Assembly (NCBI RefSeq): GCF_013167895.1
Contig: NZ_BLWC01000001.1
Coordinates: 4,898,001-4,962,000, forward strand
Length of the DNA stretch: 64,000 nucleotides
From: Streptomyces fulvorobeus
GTDB lineage: Bacteria > Actinomycetota > Actinomycetes > Streptomycetales > Streptomycetaceae
Reading direction: 5' to 3'
Under the pieces are notes generated by a model. That model saw only the letters and a program-made list of their open reading frames with translations. It was not told where the DNA came from and searched no databases. Positions 16,373-25,419 of this stretch are shown here, one piece after another. The first letter of the stretch is position 1, and each line of letters begins with the position of its first letter. A program made the position numbers and the translations under genes.

Positions 16373-19219
16373 ATGCAGCCCACGCCGGAGCAGAGTCCGC
16401 ATCACGCGTACCCCGACCACTGGGAAGCGGACGTGGTGCTCCGCGACGGTGGCACCGCGCGCATCAGGCCGATCACGACCGACGACGCCGAGCGGCTGGT
16501 CAGCTTCTACGAGCAGGTCTCCGACGAGTCGAAGTACTACCGCTTCTTCGCCCCGTATCCGCGTCTCTCCGCCAAGGACGTGCGCCGCTTCACCCATCAC
16601 GACTACGTCGACCGCGTCGGTCTCGCCGTCACGACGGGCGGCGAGTTCATCGCCACCGTCCGCTACGACCGCATCGACGACCGTGGCAGGCCCGCCACCG
16701 CGCCCGCCGACGAGGCCGAGGTCGCCTTCCTCGTGCAGGACGCCCACCAGGGCCGCGGAGTGGCCTCCGCGCTCCTCGAACACATCGCCGCGGTCGCCCG
16801 TGAACGGGGCATCCGCCGGTTCGCCGCCGAGGTGCTGCCCGCCAACAACAAGATGATCAAGGTGTTCACGGACGCCGGATACACCCAGCAGCGCAGCTTC
16901 GAGGACGGCTCCGTCCACCTGACGCTCGACCTCGAACCGACCGCGGAGTCCCTTGCCGTCCAGCGCGGCCGCGAGCAGCGCGCCGAGTCGCGGTCGGTGC
17001 AGCGGCTCCTGGCCCCCGGGACGGTCGCCGTCGTCGGCACCGGCCGCACCCCCGGCGGGGTCGGCCGCACCGTCCTGCGCAACCTCCTCGGCTCCGGCTA
17101 CACCGGACGCGCGTACGCCGTGAACCGGGCCTTCGGCACGGACCTCGCCGAGATCGACGGCGTCCCCGCGCACCGGTCGGTCGGCGAGATCGACGAGCGG
17201 GTCGACCTCGCGGTCCTCGCCGTGCCCGCCGACCGGGTGCCCGAGGCCGTCGCCGACTGCGGTGAGCACGGTGTCCGGGGACTGGTCGTCGTCTCCGCCG
17301 GTTACGCCGAACAGGGCGCCGAAGGGCGCGAGCGCCAGCGCGAACTCGTCCGCCAGGCACGCTCGTACGGCATGCGGATCATCGGCCCGAACGCCTTCGG
17401 CATCATCAACACGTCCGAGGCCGTCCGGCTGAACGCCTCCCTCGCCCCCGAGTCACCCGCTCCCGGCCGTATCGGGCTCTTCACCCAGTCGGGCGCCATC
17501 GGCATCGCCCTGCTCTCCGGGCTCCACCGGCGCGGTGCCGGCCTCTCCACGTTCATCTCGGCGGGCAACCGGGCCGATGTCTCCGGGAACGACTTCCTCC
17601 AGTACTGGTACGAGGACCCGGACACCGATGTCGCCCTCCTGTACCTCGAATCGCTCGGCAACCCGCGCAAGTTCACCCGCCTCGCGCGCCGGACCGCCGC
17701 CGTGAAGCCCGTCGTCGTGGTCAAGGGCGCCCGCCACAGCGGCTCCAACCCGCCGGGCCACGCGGTGCCCGTCAGCCGGATTCCCGACGCGACGGTCTCC
17801 GCGCTGATGCGGCAGGCGGGCGTGATCCGCGTCGACACGGTGACGGAGATGGTCGACGCGGGCCTCCTCCTCGCGGGCCAGCCGCTCCCGGCCGGCCCGC
17901 GCGTGGCGATCCTGGGCAACTCGGAGTCGCTGGGCCTGCTCAGTTACGACGCGTGCCTGGCCGAAGGGCTGCGCCCGCGCCCGCCCCGCGACCTGACCAC
18001 CGCGGCCGGCCCGCGGGACTTCCGCGACGCGCTGGCCGAGGCACTGAGCGATCAGACCTGTGACGCCGTGATCGTCACCGCGATCCCCTGGGTGGGGGAG
18101 AACGGGGAGGCGGAGACGGGCGACGGCGAGGTTCTGGCCGGGGCCCTGCGCGAAGCGGCGGCCACCGGACCCGCCAAGCCCGTGGCCGTGGTCCACGTGG
18201 AGCTCGGCGGCCTGGCCGACGCGCTGGCGGCTGCCGCGGGCACCGCCGCCCCCGCCCGCGACGCGTCGAGGGCGGTGCCGGGGCCCGCCCGGGACACCGC
18301 GGTCACCGCGCCCCCCGGCGAGACAGCCGCGAACACCCCCGCCCAGGTCGGGCGCATCCCCGCCTACCCGGCCGCCGAGCGGGCCGTACGGGCGCTCGCC
18401 GAAGCGGTGAGGTACGCCCAGTGGCGCCGCCAGGCGGCCGCCCCCGGCAGGGTGCCGGACTTCGACGACGTCGAAGAGGCCCGGGCCGCCCGCCTGATCG
18501 CCGCCCTGCTCGGCCCGGACCCCGACCCCCGCGGCCGCCCCCTCACGCACGACGAGGCCGGCGAGCTGCTCGGCTCCTACGGCATCACCGTCCGCCCCAC
18601 CCTGCCCGCGCCGCACCCCGAGGAGGCGGTCGCCGCCGCAGAGCGGCTCGGCTACCCCGTGGCGCTCAAGACCACCGCCCCCCACCTGCGCCACCGCGCC
18701 GACCTCGGAGGCGTCCGGCTCGACCTCGCCCACGAGGGCGAGCTGCGGCGGGCGTACGCCGAGCTGACCGAGCTCCTCGGCAAGCCGGCCGAGCTCCAGC
18801 CGGTCGTCCAGTCCATGGCACCGCGCGGGGTGGACACCGTCGTGCGCGCCTCGATCGACGCGGCGGCGGGGGCGGTGCTCTCCTTCGGCCTCGCGGGCGC
18901 CCCCTCCGAACTGCTCGGCGACACCGCCCACCGGCTGGTCCCGGCGACCGACCGGGACGCCGCCGAGCTGGTCAGGTCCATCAAGGCGGCCCCCGTGCTC
19001 TTCGGCTGGCGCGGTTCCGCCCCCGCCGACACCCCGGCGCTCGAAGAGCTCCTGCTGCGCGTGTCACGGCTGGTCGACGACCACCCGGAGGTGGTCTCCG
19101 TCGCCCTCGAACCCGTGGTCGTCGCCACTCAGGGGCTGACCGTCCTCGGCGCGAGCGTCCGCCTCGCCCCGCCCCCGGCCCGCGGCGACCTCGGCCCCCG
19201 GCGCCTCCCCAGCTACTGA
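16373..19219 (+). CDS. GNAT acetyltransferase fused to an NDP-forming acyl-CoA synthetase-like protein
   Basis: A 948-residue protein of the bacterial protein-lysine acetyltransferase (Pat) type. An N-terminal GNAT domain (about residues 18-190) has the acetyl-CoA loop VQDAHQGRGVASALL. A CoA-binding Rossmann domain (VAVVGTGRTPGGVGRTVLRNLL), a succinyl-CoA ligase-like domain (FTQSGAIGIALLSG) and a C-terminal ATP-grasp domain (from about residue 720, GYPVALKTTAPHLRHRADLGG) follow. In true ADP-forming acyl-CoA synthetases a phospho-His follows a Ser-rich loop; here that place reads NPPGHAVPVSR, so ligase activity may be lost and the module may only sense acyl-CoA. A 90-residue Ala/Pro-rich insert (residues about 620-680) looks like a linker. 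Apparently leaderless. Confidence 0.88.
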   Translation: MQPTPEQSPHHAYPDHWEADVVLRDGGTARIRPITTDDAERLVSFYEQVSDESKYYRFFAPYPRLSAKDVRRFTHHDYVDRVGLAVTTGGEFIATVRYDRIDDRGRPATAPADEAEVAFLVQDAHQGRGVASALLEHIAAVARERGIRRFAAEVLPANNKMIKVFTDAGYTQQRSFEDGSVHLTLDLEPTAESLAVQRGREQRAESRSVQRLLAPGTVAVVGTGRTPGGVGRTVLRNLLGSGYTGRAYAVNRAFGTDLAEIDGVPAHRSVGEIDERVDLAVLAVPADRVPEAVADCGEHGVRGLVVVSAGYAEQGAEGRERQRELVRQARSYGMRIIGPNAFGIINTSEAVRLNASLAPESPAPGRIGLFTQSGAIGIALLSGLHRRGAGLSTFISAGNRADVSGNDFLQYWYEDPDTDVALLYLESLGNPRKFTRLARRTAAVKPVVVVKGARHSGSNPPGHAVPVSRIPDATVSALMRQAGVIRVDTVTEMVDAGLLLAGQPLPAGPRVAILGNSESLGLLSYDACLAEGLRPRPPRDLTTAAGPRDFRDALAEALSDQTCDAVIVTAIPWVGENGEAETGDGEVLAGALREAAATGPAKPVAVVHVELGGLADALAAAAGTAAPARDASRAVPGPARDTAVTAPPGETAANTPAQVGRIPAYPAAERAVRALAEAVRYAQWRRQAAAPGRVPDFDDVEEARAARLIAALLGPDPDPRGRPLTHDEAGELLGSYGITVRPTLPAPHPEEAVAAAERLGYPVALKTTAPHLRHRADLGGVRLDLAHEGELRRAYAELTELLGKPAELQPVVQSMAPRGVDTVVRASIDAAAGAVLSFGLAGAPSELLGDTAHRLVPATDRDAAELVRSIKAAPVLFGWRGSAPADTPALEELLLRVSRLVDDHPEVVSVALEPVVVATQGLTVLGASVRLAPPPARGDLGPRRLPSY

Positions 19220-19286
19220 GCGCCCCGCGGCGGCACCTGCCGCACGGCGTGCCCGGCAGCCACCAGGCCCCCGTAGGATGGTCCGT

Positions 19287-19877
19287 ATGGCGAAGACCGG
19301 TACGACGACCCAGGGGCTACGCGCGGCGATCGAGCGCAGCGGCTACTACCCGGCCCTCGTGGCCGAGGCGGTGGAGACCGCCGTCGGCGGGGAGCCGGTC
19401 GCTTCGTACGTGGTCCACCAGGAGACCACCTTCGACTCCAACGAGGTGCGCCGCCATGTCACCGTGCTCGTCCTGACGGACAACCGTTTCATCGTCAGCC
19501 ACACCGACGAGCAGACCGCGGACACGGATTCACCGACACCGTTCGCCACCACCTCCACCGAGTCGGTCAAGCTGGACCGGATCTCCTCCGTGGTGCTCAG
19601 CCGCGTCGTGGCCAACCCGGAGAAGTACGTGCCCGGCACCCTGCCCCGCGAGGTCGTCCTCACCATCGGCTGGGGCGCCGTCTCCCGTATCGACCTGGAG
19701 CCCGCCGCCTGCGGCGACCCCAACTGCGAGGCCGACCACGGCTACACCGGCAGCTCCACCGCCGACGACCTGAGCCTGCGCGTCAGCGAGGCGGGCGACG
19801 GCCCGGAGACCGTGCGCGAGACGCTCGCCTTCGCCCAGGCGCTCTCCGAAGCCACCGCCGCGGCGACCGGCCGCTGA
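19287..19877 (+). CDS. Conserved actinobacterial protein, DUF5998 type
   Basis: A 196-residue soluble protein that looks like a lipid- or PH-like fold of unknown role. Visible features are the central beta-rich stretch (HVTVLVLTDNRFIVSHTDE) and a Cys pair in CGDPNCEADHGYTG near residue 140, possibly metal-binding. TAGGAT lies 7 nt before the ATG and there is no ribosome site, so it is probably leaderless. Its stop codon overlaps the start of the phosphodiesterase gene (TGATG), which suggests one operon. I cannot assign a function. Confidence 0.8.
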   Translation: MAKTGTTTQGLRAAIERSGYYPALVAEAVETAVGGEPVASYVVHQETTFDSNEVRRHVTVLVLTDNRFIVSHTDEQTADTDSPTPFATTSTESVKLDRISSVVLSRVVANPEKYVPGTLPREVVLTIGWGAVSRIDLEPAACGDPNCEADHGYTGSSTADDLSLRVSEAGDGPETVRETLAFAQALSEATAAATGR

Positions 19878-21064
19878 TGGTCCAGCCCGCGTGGCAGGAC
19901 CCCGTTCCGCTGCCTCTCGACACCGCACCCGTCCCCGAGTACGGGAGCGGTTCGCTCGCGGACCTGCTGCCGACGCTCGTCGCGGGCCAGGGCGTGCCCG
20001 GTTTCGAGGCGACGATCCCGGAGCTCGCCCCGGCCGACCGGAACTGCGTCTTCCTGATCGACGGGCTCGGCTGGGAGCAGATCAAGGCCCACCCCGACGA
20101 GGCCCCCTTCCTGCACTCCCTGCTGCCCTCCTCGCGCGGCGGCACGGGCCGCCCCCTCACGGCGGGCTTCCCGTCGACCACGGCCACCTCCCTCGCCTCG
20201 GTCGGTACGGGGCTGCCGCCCGGGGAGCACGGTCTTCCCGGCTACACGGTCCGTAATCCGGAGACCGGCGAGCTGATGAACCAGCTGCGCTGGCGCCCGT
20301 GGACGGAGCCGAAGGTCTGGCAGCCCAACCCCACCGTCTTCCAGCTCGCCGACGCGGCGGGTGTGCGCACCGCGCAGGTGTCCGCGCCCACCTTCGAGCA
20401 GACCCCGCTCACCAAGGTCGCGCTCAGCGGCGGCTCCTTCATCGGCCGGCTCACCGGTGAGGACCGGATGGACGTCGCCGCCGAACGGCTGGCCGCGGGC
20501 GACCGCTCGCTGGTCTACACGTACTACAGCGAGGTCGACGGCAAGGGGCACCGCTTCGGCATCGACTCCGACGCCTGGCGCGGCCAGCTGATGTACGTCG
20601 ACGGCCTCGCCCGGCGCCTGGCGGAACAGCTCCCGCCCCGCTCGGCGCTGTACGTCACCGCCGACCACGGAATGATCGACATTCCCTTCGACGAACAGTC
20701 GCGTATCGACTTCGACGAGGACTGGGAGCTGCGCGCGGGGGTCGCCCTGCTCGGCGGCGAGGGCAGGGCCCGCCATGTGTACGCGGTCCCCGGCGCCCAG
20801 GCCGACGTGCTGACCGTCTGGAGGGAAGTGCTCGGGGAGCAGTTCTGGGTGGCGAGCCGGGACGAGGCCATCGCGGCGGGCTGGTTCGGCCCTCGGGTCG
20901 ACGAGCGGGTGCACGGCAGGATCGGTGACGTGGTCGCGGCAGCCCACGACGACGTGGTGATCACCGCTTCCCGGCAGGAGCCGCACGAGTCGGCGATGGT
21001 GGGCATGCACGGTTCGATGACCCCCGTGGAACAACTCGTCCCGCTGCTCGAAGTACGCTCGTAA
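19877..21064 (+). CDS. Alkaline phosphatase-superfamily nucleotide pyrophosphatase/phosphodiesterase
   Basis: A 395-residue member of the NPP branch of the alkaline phosphatase superfamily. The first metal Asp is in FLIDGLGWEQI (near residue 56). The nucleophilic Thr lies in GFPSTTATSLASVGTG (near residue 100), and the later metal ligands are in YSEVDGKGHRFG and VTADHGMIDIP, followed by MVGMHGSMTP with the last His. There is no signal peptide, so it should be cytosolic. Start ATG overlaps the upstream stop by one base. The substrate (nucleotide or phosphodiester lipid) is not clear. Confidence 0.88.
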   Translation: MVQPAWQDPVPLPLDTAPVPEYGSGSLADLLPTLVAGQGVPGFEATIPELAPADRNCVFLIDGLGWEQIKAHPDEAPFLHSLLPSSRGGTGRPLTAGFPSTTATSLASVGTGLPPGEHGLPGYTVRNPETGELMNQLRWRPWTEPKVWQPNPTVFQLADAAGVRTAQVSAPTFEQTPLTKVALSGGSFIGRLTGEDRMDVAAERLAAGDRSLVYTYYSEVDGKGHRFGIDSDAWRGQLMYVDGLARRLAEQLPPRSALYVTADHGMIDIPFDEQSRIDFDEDWELRAGVALLGGEGRARHVYAVPGAQADVLTVWREVLGEQFWVASRDEAIAAGWFGPRVDERVHGRIGDVVAAAHDDVVITASRQEPHESAMVGMHGSMTPVEQLVPLLEVRS

Positions 21065-21133
21065 CCCCGTACCGGCCCCTGTCCGTCCTGCCCCTCGCCC
21101 TTCACGCCCGCCCCGAAAGGTGCTCGACCCCTC

Positions 21134-21862
21134 ATGCCCGAGCTTGTGTTCTTCTCCGGAACGATGGACTGCGGAAAGAGCACACTGGCGCTCCAGATCG
21201 CCCACAACCGCGATGCGCGGGGTCTGCAGGGTGTGATCTTCACCCGTGACGACCGTGCGGGGGCGGGGAAGCTGTCCTCCCGTCTCGGCCTGGTGACCGA
21301 GGCGGTGGAGGCGCCGGAGGGCATGGACCTGTACGCGTACCTGGTCGCGCAGCTCTCCCAGGGCGGCAAGGCGGACTACGTGATCGTCGACGAGGCGCAG
21401 TTCCTCGCCCCCGAGCAGATCGACCAGCTGGCCCGGGTCGTCGACGACCTCGGCATGGACGTGTTCGCGTTCGGGATCACCACGGACTTCCGCACCAGGC
21501 TCTTCCCCGGTTCGCAACGGCTGATCGAGCTGGCCGACCGCATAGAGGCCCTCCAGGTCGAGGCGCTGTGCTGGTGCGGCGCCCGGGCCACCCACAACGC
21601 CCGTACGGTGGGCGGGGAGATGGTCGTCGAAGGCGCGCAGGTGGTCGTCGGTGACGTCAACCGCCCCGCGGAGATGGTCGGTTACGAGGTGCTCTGCCGC
21701 CGGCACCACCGCCGCCGCATGACCTCCGCCGCGGCCCACGCGGGTGCCCTGTCCCCGGACGTCCTCCCGGTCAACTCCCCTGAGCCGGTCCGGTCCAGCT
21801 GTCCGCACCCGCGCCGGACAGCGGAACCGGCTCTCTCTCGCGCGGCAGCTGATCGCGGATGA
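21134..21862 (+). CDS. tdk: Thymidine kinase (type II)
   Basis: A 242-residue enzyme that phosphorylates thymidine to dTMP in the salvage pathway. The P-loop is SGTMDCGKST (residues 8-17), the Walker B segment VIVDEAQFL holds the catalytic Glu, and the lasso/zinc region shows CWCGARATHNAR with a later C-x-x-H (LCRRHH). It is longer than the usual 190-220 residues because of a disordered tail after residue 200. CCGAAAGG precedes the ATG by about 14 nt, so the ribosome site is loose. A 69-bp gap separates it from the phosphodiesterase gene; they may be co-transcribed. Confidence 0.9.
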   Translation: MPELVFFSGTMDCGKSTLALQIAHNRDARGLQGVIFTRDDRAGAGKLSSRLGLVTEAVEAPEGMDLYAYLVAQLSQGGKADYVIVDEAQFLAPEQIDQLARVVDDLGMDVFAFGITTDFRTRLFPGSQRLIELADRIEALQVEALCWCGARATHNARTVGGEMVVEGAQVVVGDVNRPAEMVGYEVLCRRHHRRRMTSAAAHAGALSPDVLPVNSPEPVRSSCPHPRRTAEPALSRAAADRG

Positions 21863-21924
21863 TCCGGCACGCAGGGGCCCGTACTACCTGACTGCCCGGC
21901 GGAGCTGAAGCGCGGCGGCCCCGT

Positions 21925-22701
21925 TCAGCGGGCAGTCGACCGTACGACCGTGAAGACCGCGCCCTCCGGGTCCGACACGGTCGCAAGCCGGCCCGTCGCA
22001 CCGTCCATCGGGGGCTGGAGGACGCGCCCGCCCAGCTCGGCCACCCGGGCCGCGGCCTCGTCGGTGTCGGCGACCTCGAAGTGGGTCATCCAGTGCGGCC
22101 CCCGGTCGCGCGGCAGCGCGTGCCCCACGCCGTGCAGCGAGGCCACGGGACGGCCCTCCAGGTGGAGGGTCTGGTAGTCGAAGTCGGCGGAGACGACCGC
22201 CTCCGCCTCGAATCCGAAGACCGCCTGGTAGAACTTGCCGACCGTCGCGGTCTCCCGGGTCACCAGCTCGTTCCAGACCGGTGTCCCCGGGGCGCCCGCC
22301 ACGGCCGTACCGGTGTGGGAGGCGGCCTGCCAGAGGCCGAAAACCGCCCCGCCCGGATCGGAGGCGATGGCCAGCCTGCCGGCCTCGCCCGCGTCGAGGG
22401 GACCGACCGCGACCGTGCCTCCGCAGGAGCGGATCGACTCCGCGGTGAGGTCGGCGTCGTCGGTGGCGAGATAGGTCGTCCAGGCGATCGGCAGATGCCG
22501 GTCGGGGGCGAGCTGCCCGAGCCCCGCGACCTCCTTGCCGTCGAGGAGTGCGCGGACGTACGGCCCGAGCGGGTCGGGCCCCTGCCGGAACTCCCAGCCG
22601 AACAGGGCCGCGTAGAACTCCTGGGTGGCCGTCAGGCCGTGCACCGTCAGGCTTACCCAGCACGGCGTTCCGGGTGTGCACCGCTCCGCAGCCTCGGTCA
22701 T
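21925..22701 (-). CDS. Two-domain VOC (glyoxalase/bleomycin-resistance fold) protein
   Basis: A 258-residue protein made of two tandem vicinal-oxygen-chelate domains (residues about 10-125 and 135-255). The repeat is plain in TPCWVSLTVHGLTATQEFYAALFGW and TPVWNELVTRETATVGKFYQAVFGF, given here as halves under the limit: VHGLTATQEFYAALFGW and RETATVGKFYQAVFGF. Proteins of this form in actinobacteria are often called hydroxylases or glyoxalases, without proven reactions. ATG at 22701 is backed by CGAGGAGAG. It is transcribed on its own, divergent from the rhodanese gene. Confidence 0.85.
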   Translation of the reverse strand: MTEAAERCTPGTPCWVSLTVHGLTATQEFYAALFGWEFRQGPDPLGPYVRALLDGKEVAGLGQLAPDRHLPIAWTTYLATDDADLTAESIRSCGGTVAVGPLDAGEAGRLAIASDPGGAVFGLWQAASHTGTAVAGAPGTPVWNELVTRETATVGKFYQAVFGFEAEAVVSADFDYQTLHLEGRPVASLHGVGHALPRDRGPHWMTHFEVADTDEAAARVAELGGRVLQPPMDGATGRLATVSDPEGAVFTVVRSTAR

Positions 22702-22941
22702 CGTCTTCTCTCTCCTCGGACGGTTGGGGTGGCCGTACGAAAGGACAGGACCGGTGCGTACACCGGTCCGGGGTGGTGGAGGTGATGTACGCCCGTGCAG
22801 ATGCTCGCACCACCTGACGCGTGACATGCTCCGGCCGCGCCGCCACATGGCGGCTTCTCGACGCACAGAGTCAGATTTCTCCGGGAATATCCGCATCGAT
22901 CTCGCTGTGGGCCGGGCGAATCCTGCGCGAGGATGGCACGT

Positions 22942-23772
22942 ATGAAGCCCATCATCACCGCATCCGAATGTGCGAGCGAGTCGGCGGGGCCACGTCCGCC
23001 GGTGCTCCTCGACGTCCGCTGGCGACTGGGCGGCCCGCACGGCCGCCCCGACTACGAGGCCGGGCATCTGCCCGGCGCGGTCTTCGTCGACCTCGACGCG
23101 GAGCTGGCCGGCCCGGCGGGCAAGGGCGGCCGGCACCCGCTGCCCGACCCGGAGGACTTCGCGGCGGTGATGCGCCGCGCCGGAGTCTCCCGGAGCGCTC
23201 CCGTCGTGGTGTACGACGGCGGTCAGGGCTGGGCGGCGGCGCGCGCCTGGTGGCTGCTGCGCTGGACCGGACATCCCGATGTCAGGGTGCTGGACGGCGG
23301 CCTCGCGGCCTGGACCGGTGAACTGTCGACGGTGACGCCGACGTCGGCCGAGGGCGATTTCCGGCCGGAGCCCGGAGGGCTCCCGCTGCTGGACGCCGAC
23401 GCGGCGGCCGCGCTCGCGCGCTTTGGACTGCTGCTCGACGCGCGGGCCGCCGAGCGCTACCGGGGTGACGTGGAGCCGATCGACCGCGTAGGGGGCCACA
23501 TCCCGGGCGCCGTCTCGGCGCCCACCACGGAGAACGTCGGCGAGGACGGGCGGTTCCTGGCGGCCGACGTGCTGGCCGCCCGTTTCGCCGCTCTCGGAGC
23601 CGATGAGGCCCAGGGTGCGGTCGGGGTGTACTGCGGCTCGGGCGTCTCCGGCGCCCACGAGGTGCTGGCGCTGGAGCTCGCGGGACACCGGGCGGCCCTG
23701 TACGCGGGTTCCTGGTCCGAGTGGTCCTCCGACGCCTCCCGGCCGGTCGCGACGGGCCCGGACCCCCGGTAA
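22942..23772 (+). CDS. sseA: Thiosulfate/3-mercaptopyruvate sulfurtransferase (two-domain rhodanese)
   Basis: A 276-residue tandem rhodanese that moves sulfur from thiosulfate or mercaptopyruvate to a thiophilic acceptor such as cyanide. The N-terminal inactive domain (residues 1-130) has GHLPGAVFVDLDAEL. The C-terminal domain (145-275) has GGHIPGAVSAP and the catalytic loop CGSGVSG, in which Cys is the persulfide carrier; CG-S-G-V is the mercaptopyruvate-type loop. ATG at 22942 is preferred over ATG at 22933; GAGGAT lies 7 nt before it and could be either a Shine-Dalgarno or a -10 box. Confidence 0.9.
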   Translation: MKPIITASECASESAGPRPPVLLDVRWRLGGPHGRPDYEAGHLPGAVFVDLDAELAGPAGKGGRHPLPDPEDFAAVMRRAGVSRSAPVVVYDGGQGWAAARAWWLLRWTGHPDVRVLDGGLAAWTGELSTVTPTSAEGDFRPEPGGLPLLDADAAAALARFGLLLDARAAERYRGDVEPIDRVGGHIPGAVSAPTTENVGEDGRFLAADVLAARFAALGADEAQGAVGVYCGSGVSGAHEVLALELAGHRAALYAGSWSEWSSDASRPVATGPDPR

Positions 23773-23811
23773 CCCGGCGGGCGGGGCCGGTTCCCGTGGC
23801 TGGACAGGGCA

Positions 23812-23841
23812 AGGGCCCGTACGCCGTCGCGCACGGGCCCT
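23812..23841. terminator. Bidirectional terminator between sseA and sepH
   Basis: AGGGCCCGT (23812-23820) pairs with ACGGGCCCT (23833-23841). It lies between two convergent genes. Confidence 0.75.
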
Positions 23842-23862
23842 CGTCATGCCGCGGTCACCGGC

Positions 23863-24927
23863 TCAGTCCTGCTTCTTCCGGCGCGTACCGAACACGATCT
23901 CGTCCCAGCTGGGCACCGCTGCCCGGCGGCCCGGGCGGACGCCGTCCGCCTCGGCCTGGCGGTCCGTCGTCCCGGTGAGCCGGTCGCGGTGGCCGGCCAC
24001 CGCACGCGGCATCAGCACGTCCGCGTAAGCGGAACCCGCTCCCGCCGAAGCCGCGGCCGGGGGCGGCTCCTCCGCATCGGGCTCCTGGACCGCGGGCTCG
24101 ATGGCGGGCGGCTCGGGCGGCGCGGGCCGCTCCGGTACGACCATGTCGCCACGGAAACTCGGCACGGCCTCCAGCAGGCTGGTCAGCGAGTCGCGCTCAC
24201 CGGCCGACACCACGCCGATGTGCTCATCGGGCTCGGGTGGCGGCGGGGGCGCGGGGCGTTCCATCTGGCGGTCCAGGGCGCGGTCGAGCGGCCGGTCGCG
24301 CGGCAGCCGTGCGATCCGGGGCACGAAGGGGAAGCTGGGCTCGGGCGCGGCGACGTCGTCGGTCTCGCCGATGAGCGAGCGGGCCTCGTCGTCCACGGCC
24401 TGGACGAGCCGCCTGGGCGGGTCGTACGTCCAGCTCGCCGAGTGCGGTTCGCCCGCGACCCGGTAGACCAGCAGCACTTCCCAGGTGCCGTCGTCGCGGC
24501 GCCACGAGTCCCACTGGACGGTCTCCTTGTCGGCGCCCCGCATCAGGAGGCGCTCATGGACCGCCTCGCCGAGCTGGGGGCCGGCGTTCTCGCCGGGACG
24601 GCGCACGGGAGTCTTCCTGGCCCGCTCGGCCATGAAGGCGCGCTCCGCGAGCACGGGGCCCTCGAAGCGGCGTACCCGGTCGACGGGGATGCCGGCGAAC
24701 TGGGCGACCTCCTCCGCGGAGGCACCGGCGCGTATCCGGGCCTGGATGTCGCGGGGGCGGAGGTGGCTCTCCACCTCGATCTCGATCTGGCCGAGCCGGG
24801 CGCGGTCGTTGCGCACGGCGGCGCGCAGCCGCTCATCGATCGGAAGTGTGTACTCCGTGCTGTCCGCAGCTTTGAGCACCAGTCGTGTGCCGTCGTTTGA
24901 GACGGCCACGACACGCAGTTCGGGCAT
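23863..24927 (-). CDS. sepH: SepH cell-division regulator (DUF3071)
   Basis: A 354-residue cytosolic protein of the SepH family, which binds FtsZ and promotes Z-ring assembly in actinobacteria. The N-terminal DUF3071 domain (residues 1-170) starts MPELRVVAVSNDGTRLVL and contains a helix-turn-helix-like segment (ASAEEVAQFAGIPVDRVRRFEGPV). The C-terminal half is Pro/Glu-rich and disordered, ending in the conserved tip PSWDEIVFGTRRKKQD. ATG at 24927 has a good GGGAGG site. The frame extends 29 codons further but without conservation or ribosome site. Confidence 0.92.
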   Translation of the reverse strand: MPELRVVAVSNDGTRLVLKAADSTEYTLPIDERLRAAVRNDRARLGQIEIEVESHLRPRDIQARIRAGASAEEVAQFAGIPVDRVRRFEGPVLAERAFMAERARKTPVRRPGENAGPQLGEAVHERLLMRGADKETVQWDSWRRDDGTWEVLLVYRVAGEPHSASWTYDPPRRLVQAVDDEARSLIGETDDVAAPEPSFPFVPRIARLPRDRPLDRALDRQMERPAPPPPPEPDEHIGVVSAGERDSLTSLLEAVPSFRGDMVVPERPAPPEPPAIEPAVQEPDAEEPPPAAASAGAGSAYADVLMPRAVAGHRDRLTGTTDRQAEADGVRPGRRAAVPSWDEIVFGTRRKKQD

Positions 24928-25287
24928 GGGAACCTCCCGGGTGGTGCCTGCCGACGTCACGTGCGTCGCTGCTTCCGCTAGTCGAGTGTGGCCTGCCCGG
25001 GTGCAGCCTGCCACAACCTTGCCAAGTTACCCGGCGTGTCGGGCCTTGGCCCTTGCACGCCGTGGTGGCACGGTTACCTGTGCGCGACACAAGGTGACCG
25101 CTTGGCCACTCTACGTCGCAGGCGCCGTGCGATGCCGCGGCGCCGCCGGTTCGAGTGCCGTCTTCGGCCCCCTCCCGTAAAGCGCGGAAACCCATGCGGG
25201 AGTCCGGCCCCAGGGCTCGCCACAGTACTCCATTCGGGCCATGCGGGTGGACCGGCGCGCCGCCGAAGTTCTCGCGCGGCGCGGGAG

Positions 25288-25316
25288 TTGACGCGTGTAC
25301 CGATCGGTCATATGTA
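25288..25316 (+). promoter_or_regulatory. Promoter with an embedded palindromic operator
   Basis: TTGACG (25288-25293) and TATGTA (25311-25316) are spaced by 17 nt, a good housekeeping promoter that points at the membrane protein gene. The perfect palindrome ACCGATCGGT (25299-25308) lies between the two boxes, where a bound repressor would block polymerase. The remaining 25.0-25.4 kb shows no gene. Confidence 0.55.
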
Positions 25317-25419
25317 CGCAATGCGTGTTCTGCTTCACAGAATCACCAGAAGCGGAACTATTCACTTCGCCCAGAGGTCCCTTCTGTTGCACGGTGGGAG
25401 TGTCAAGCAGGGGCAGGTA

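Noticed and set aside
21925..23847. A 640-codon minus-strand frame across the VOC and rhodanese genes
   Set aside because: Only the last 258 codons (VOC protein) are real; the rest is antisense to the rhodanese gene.
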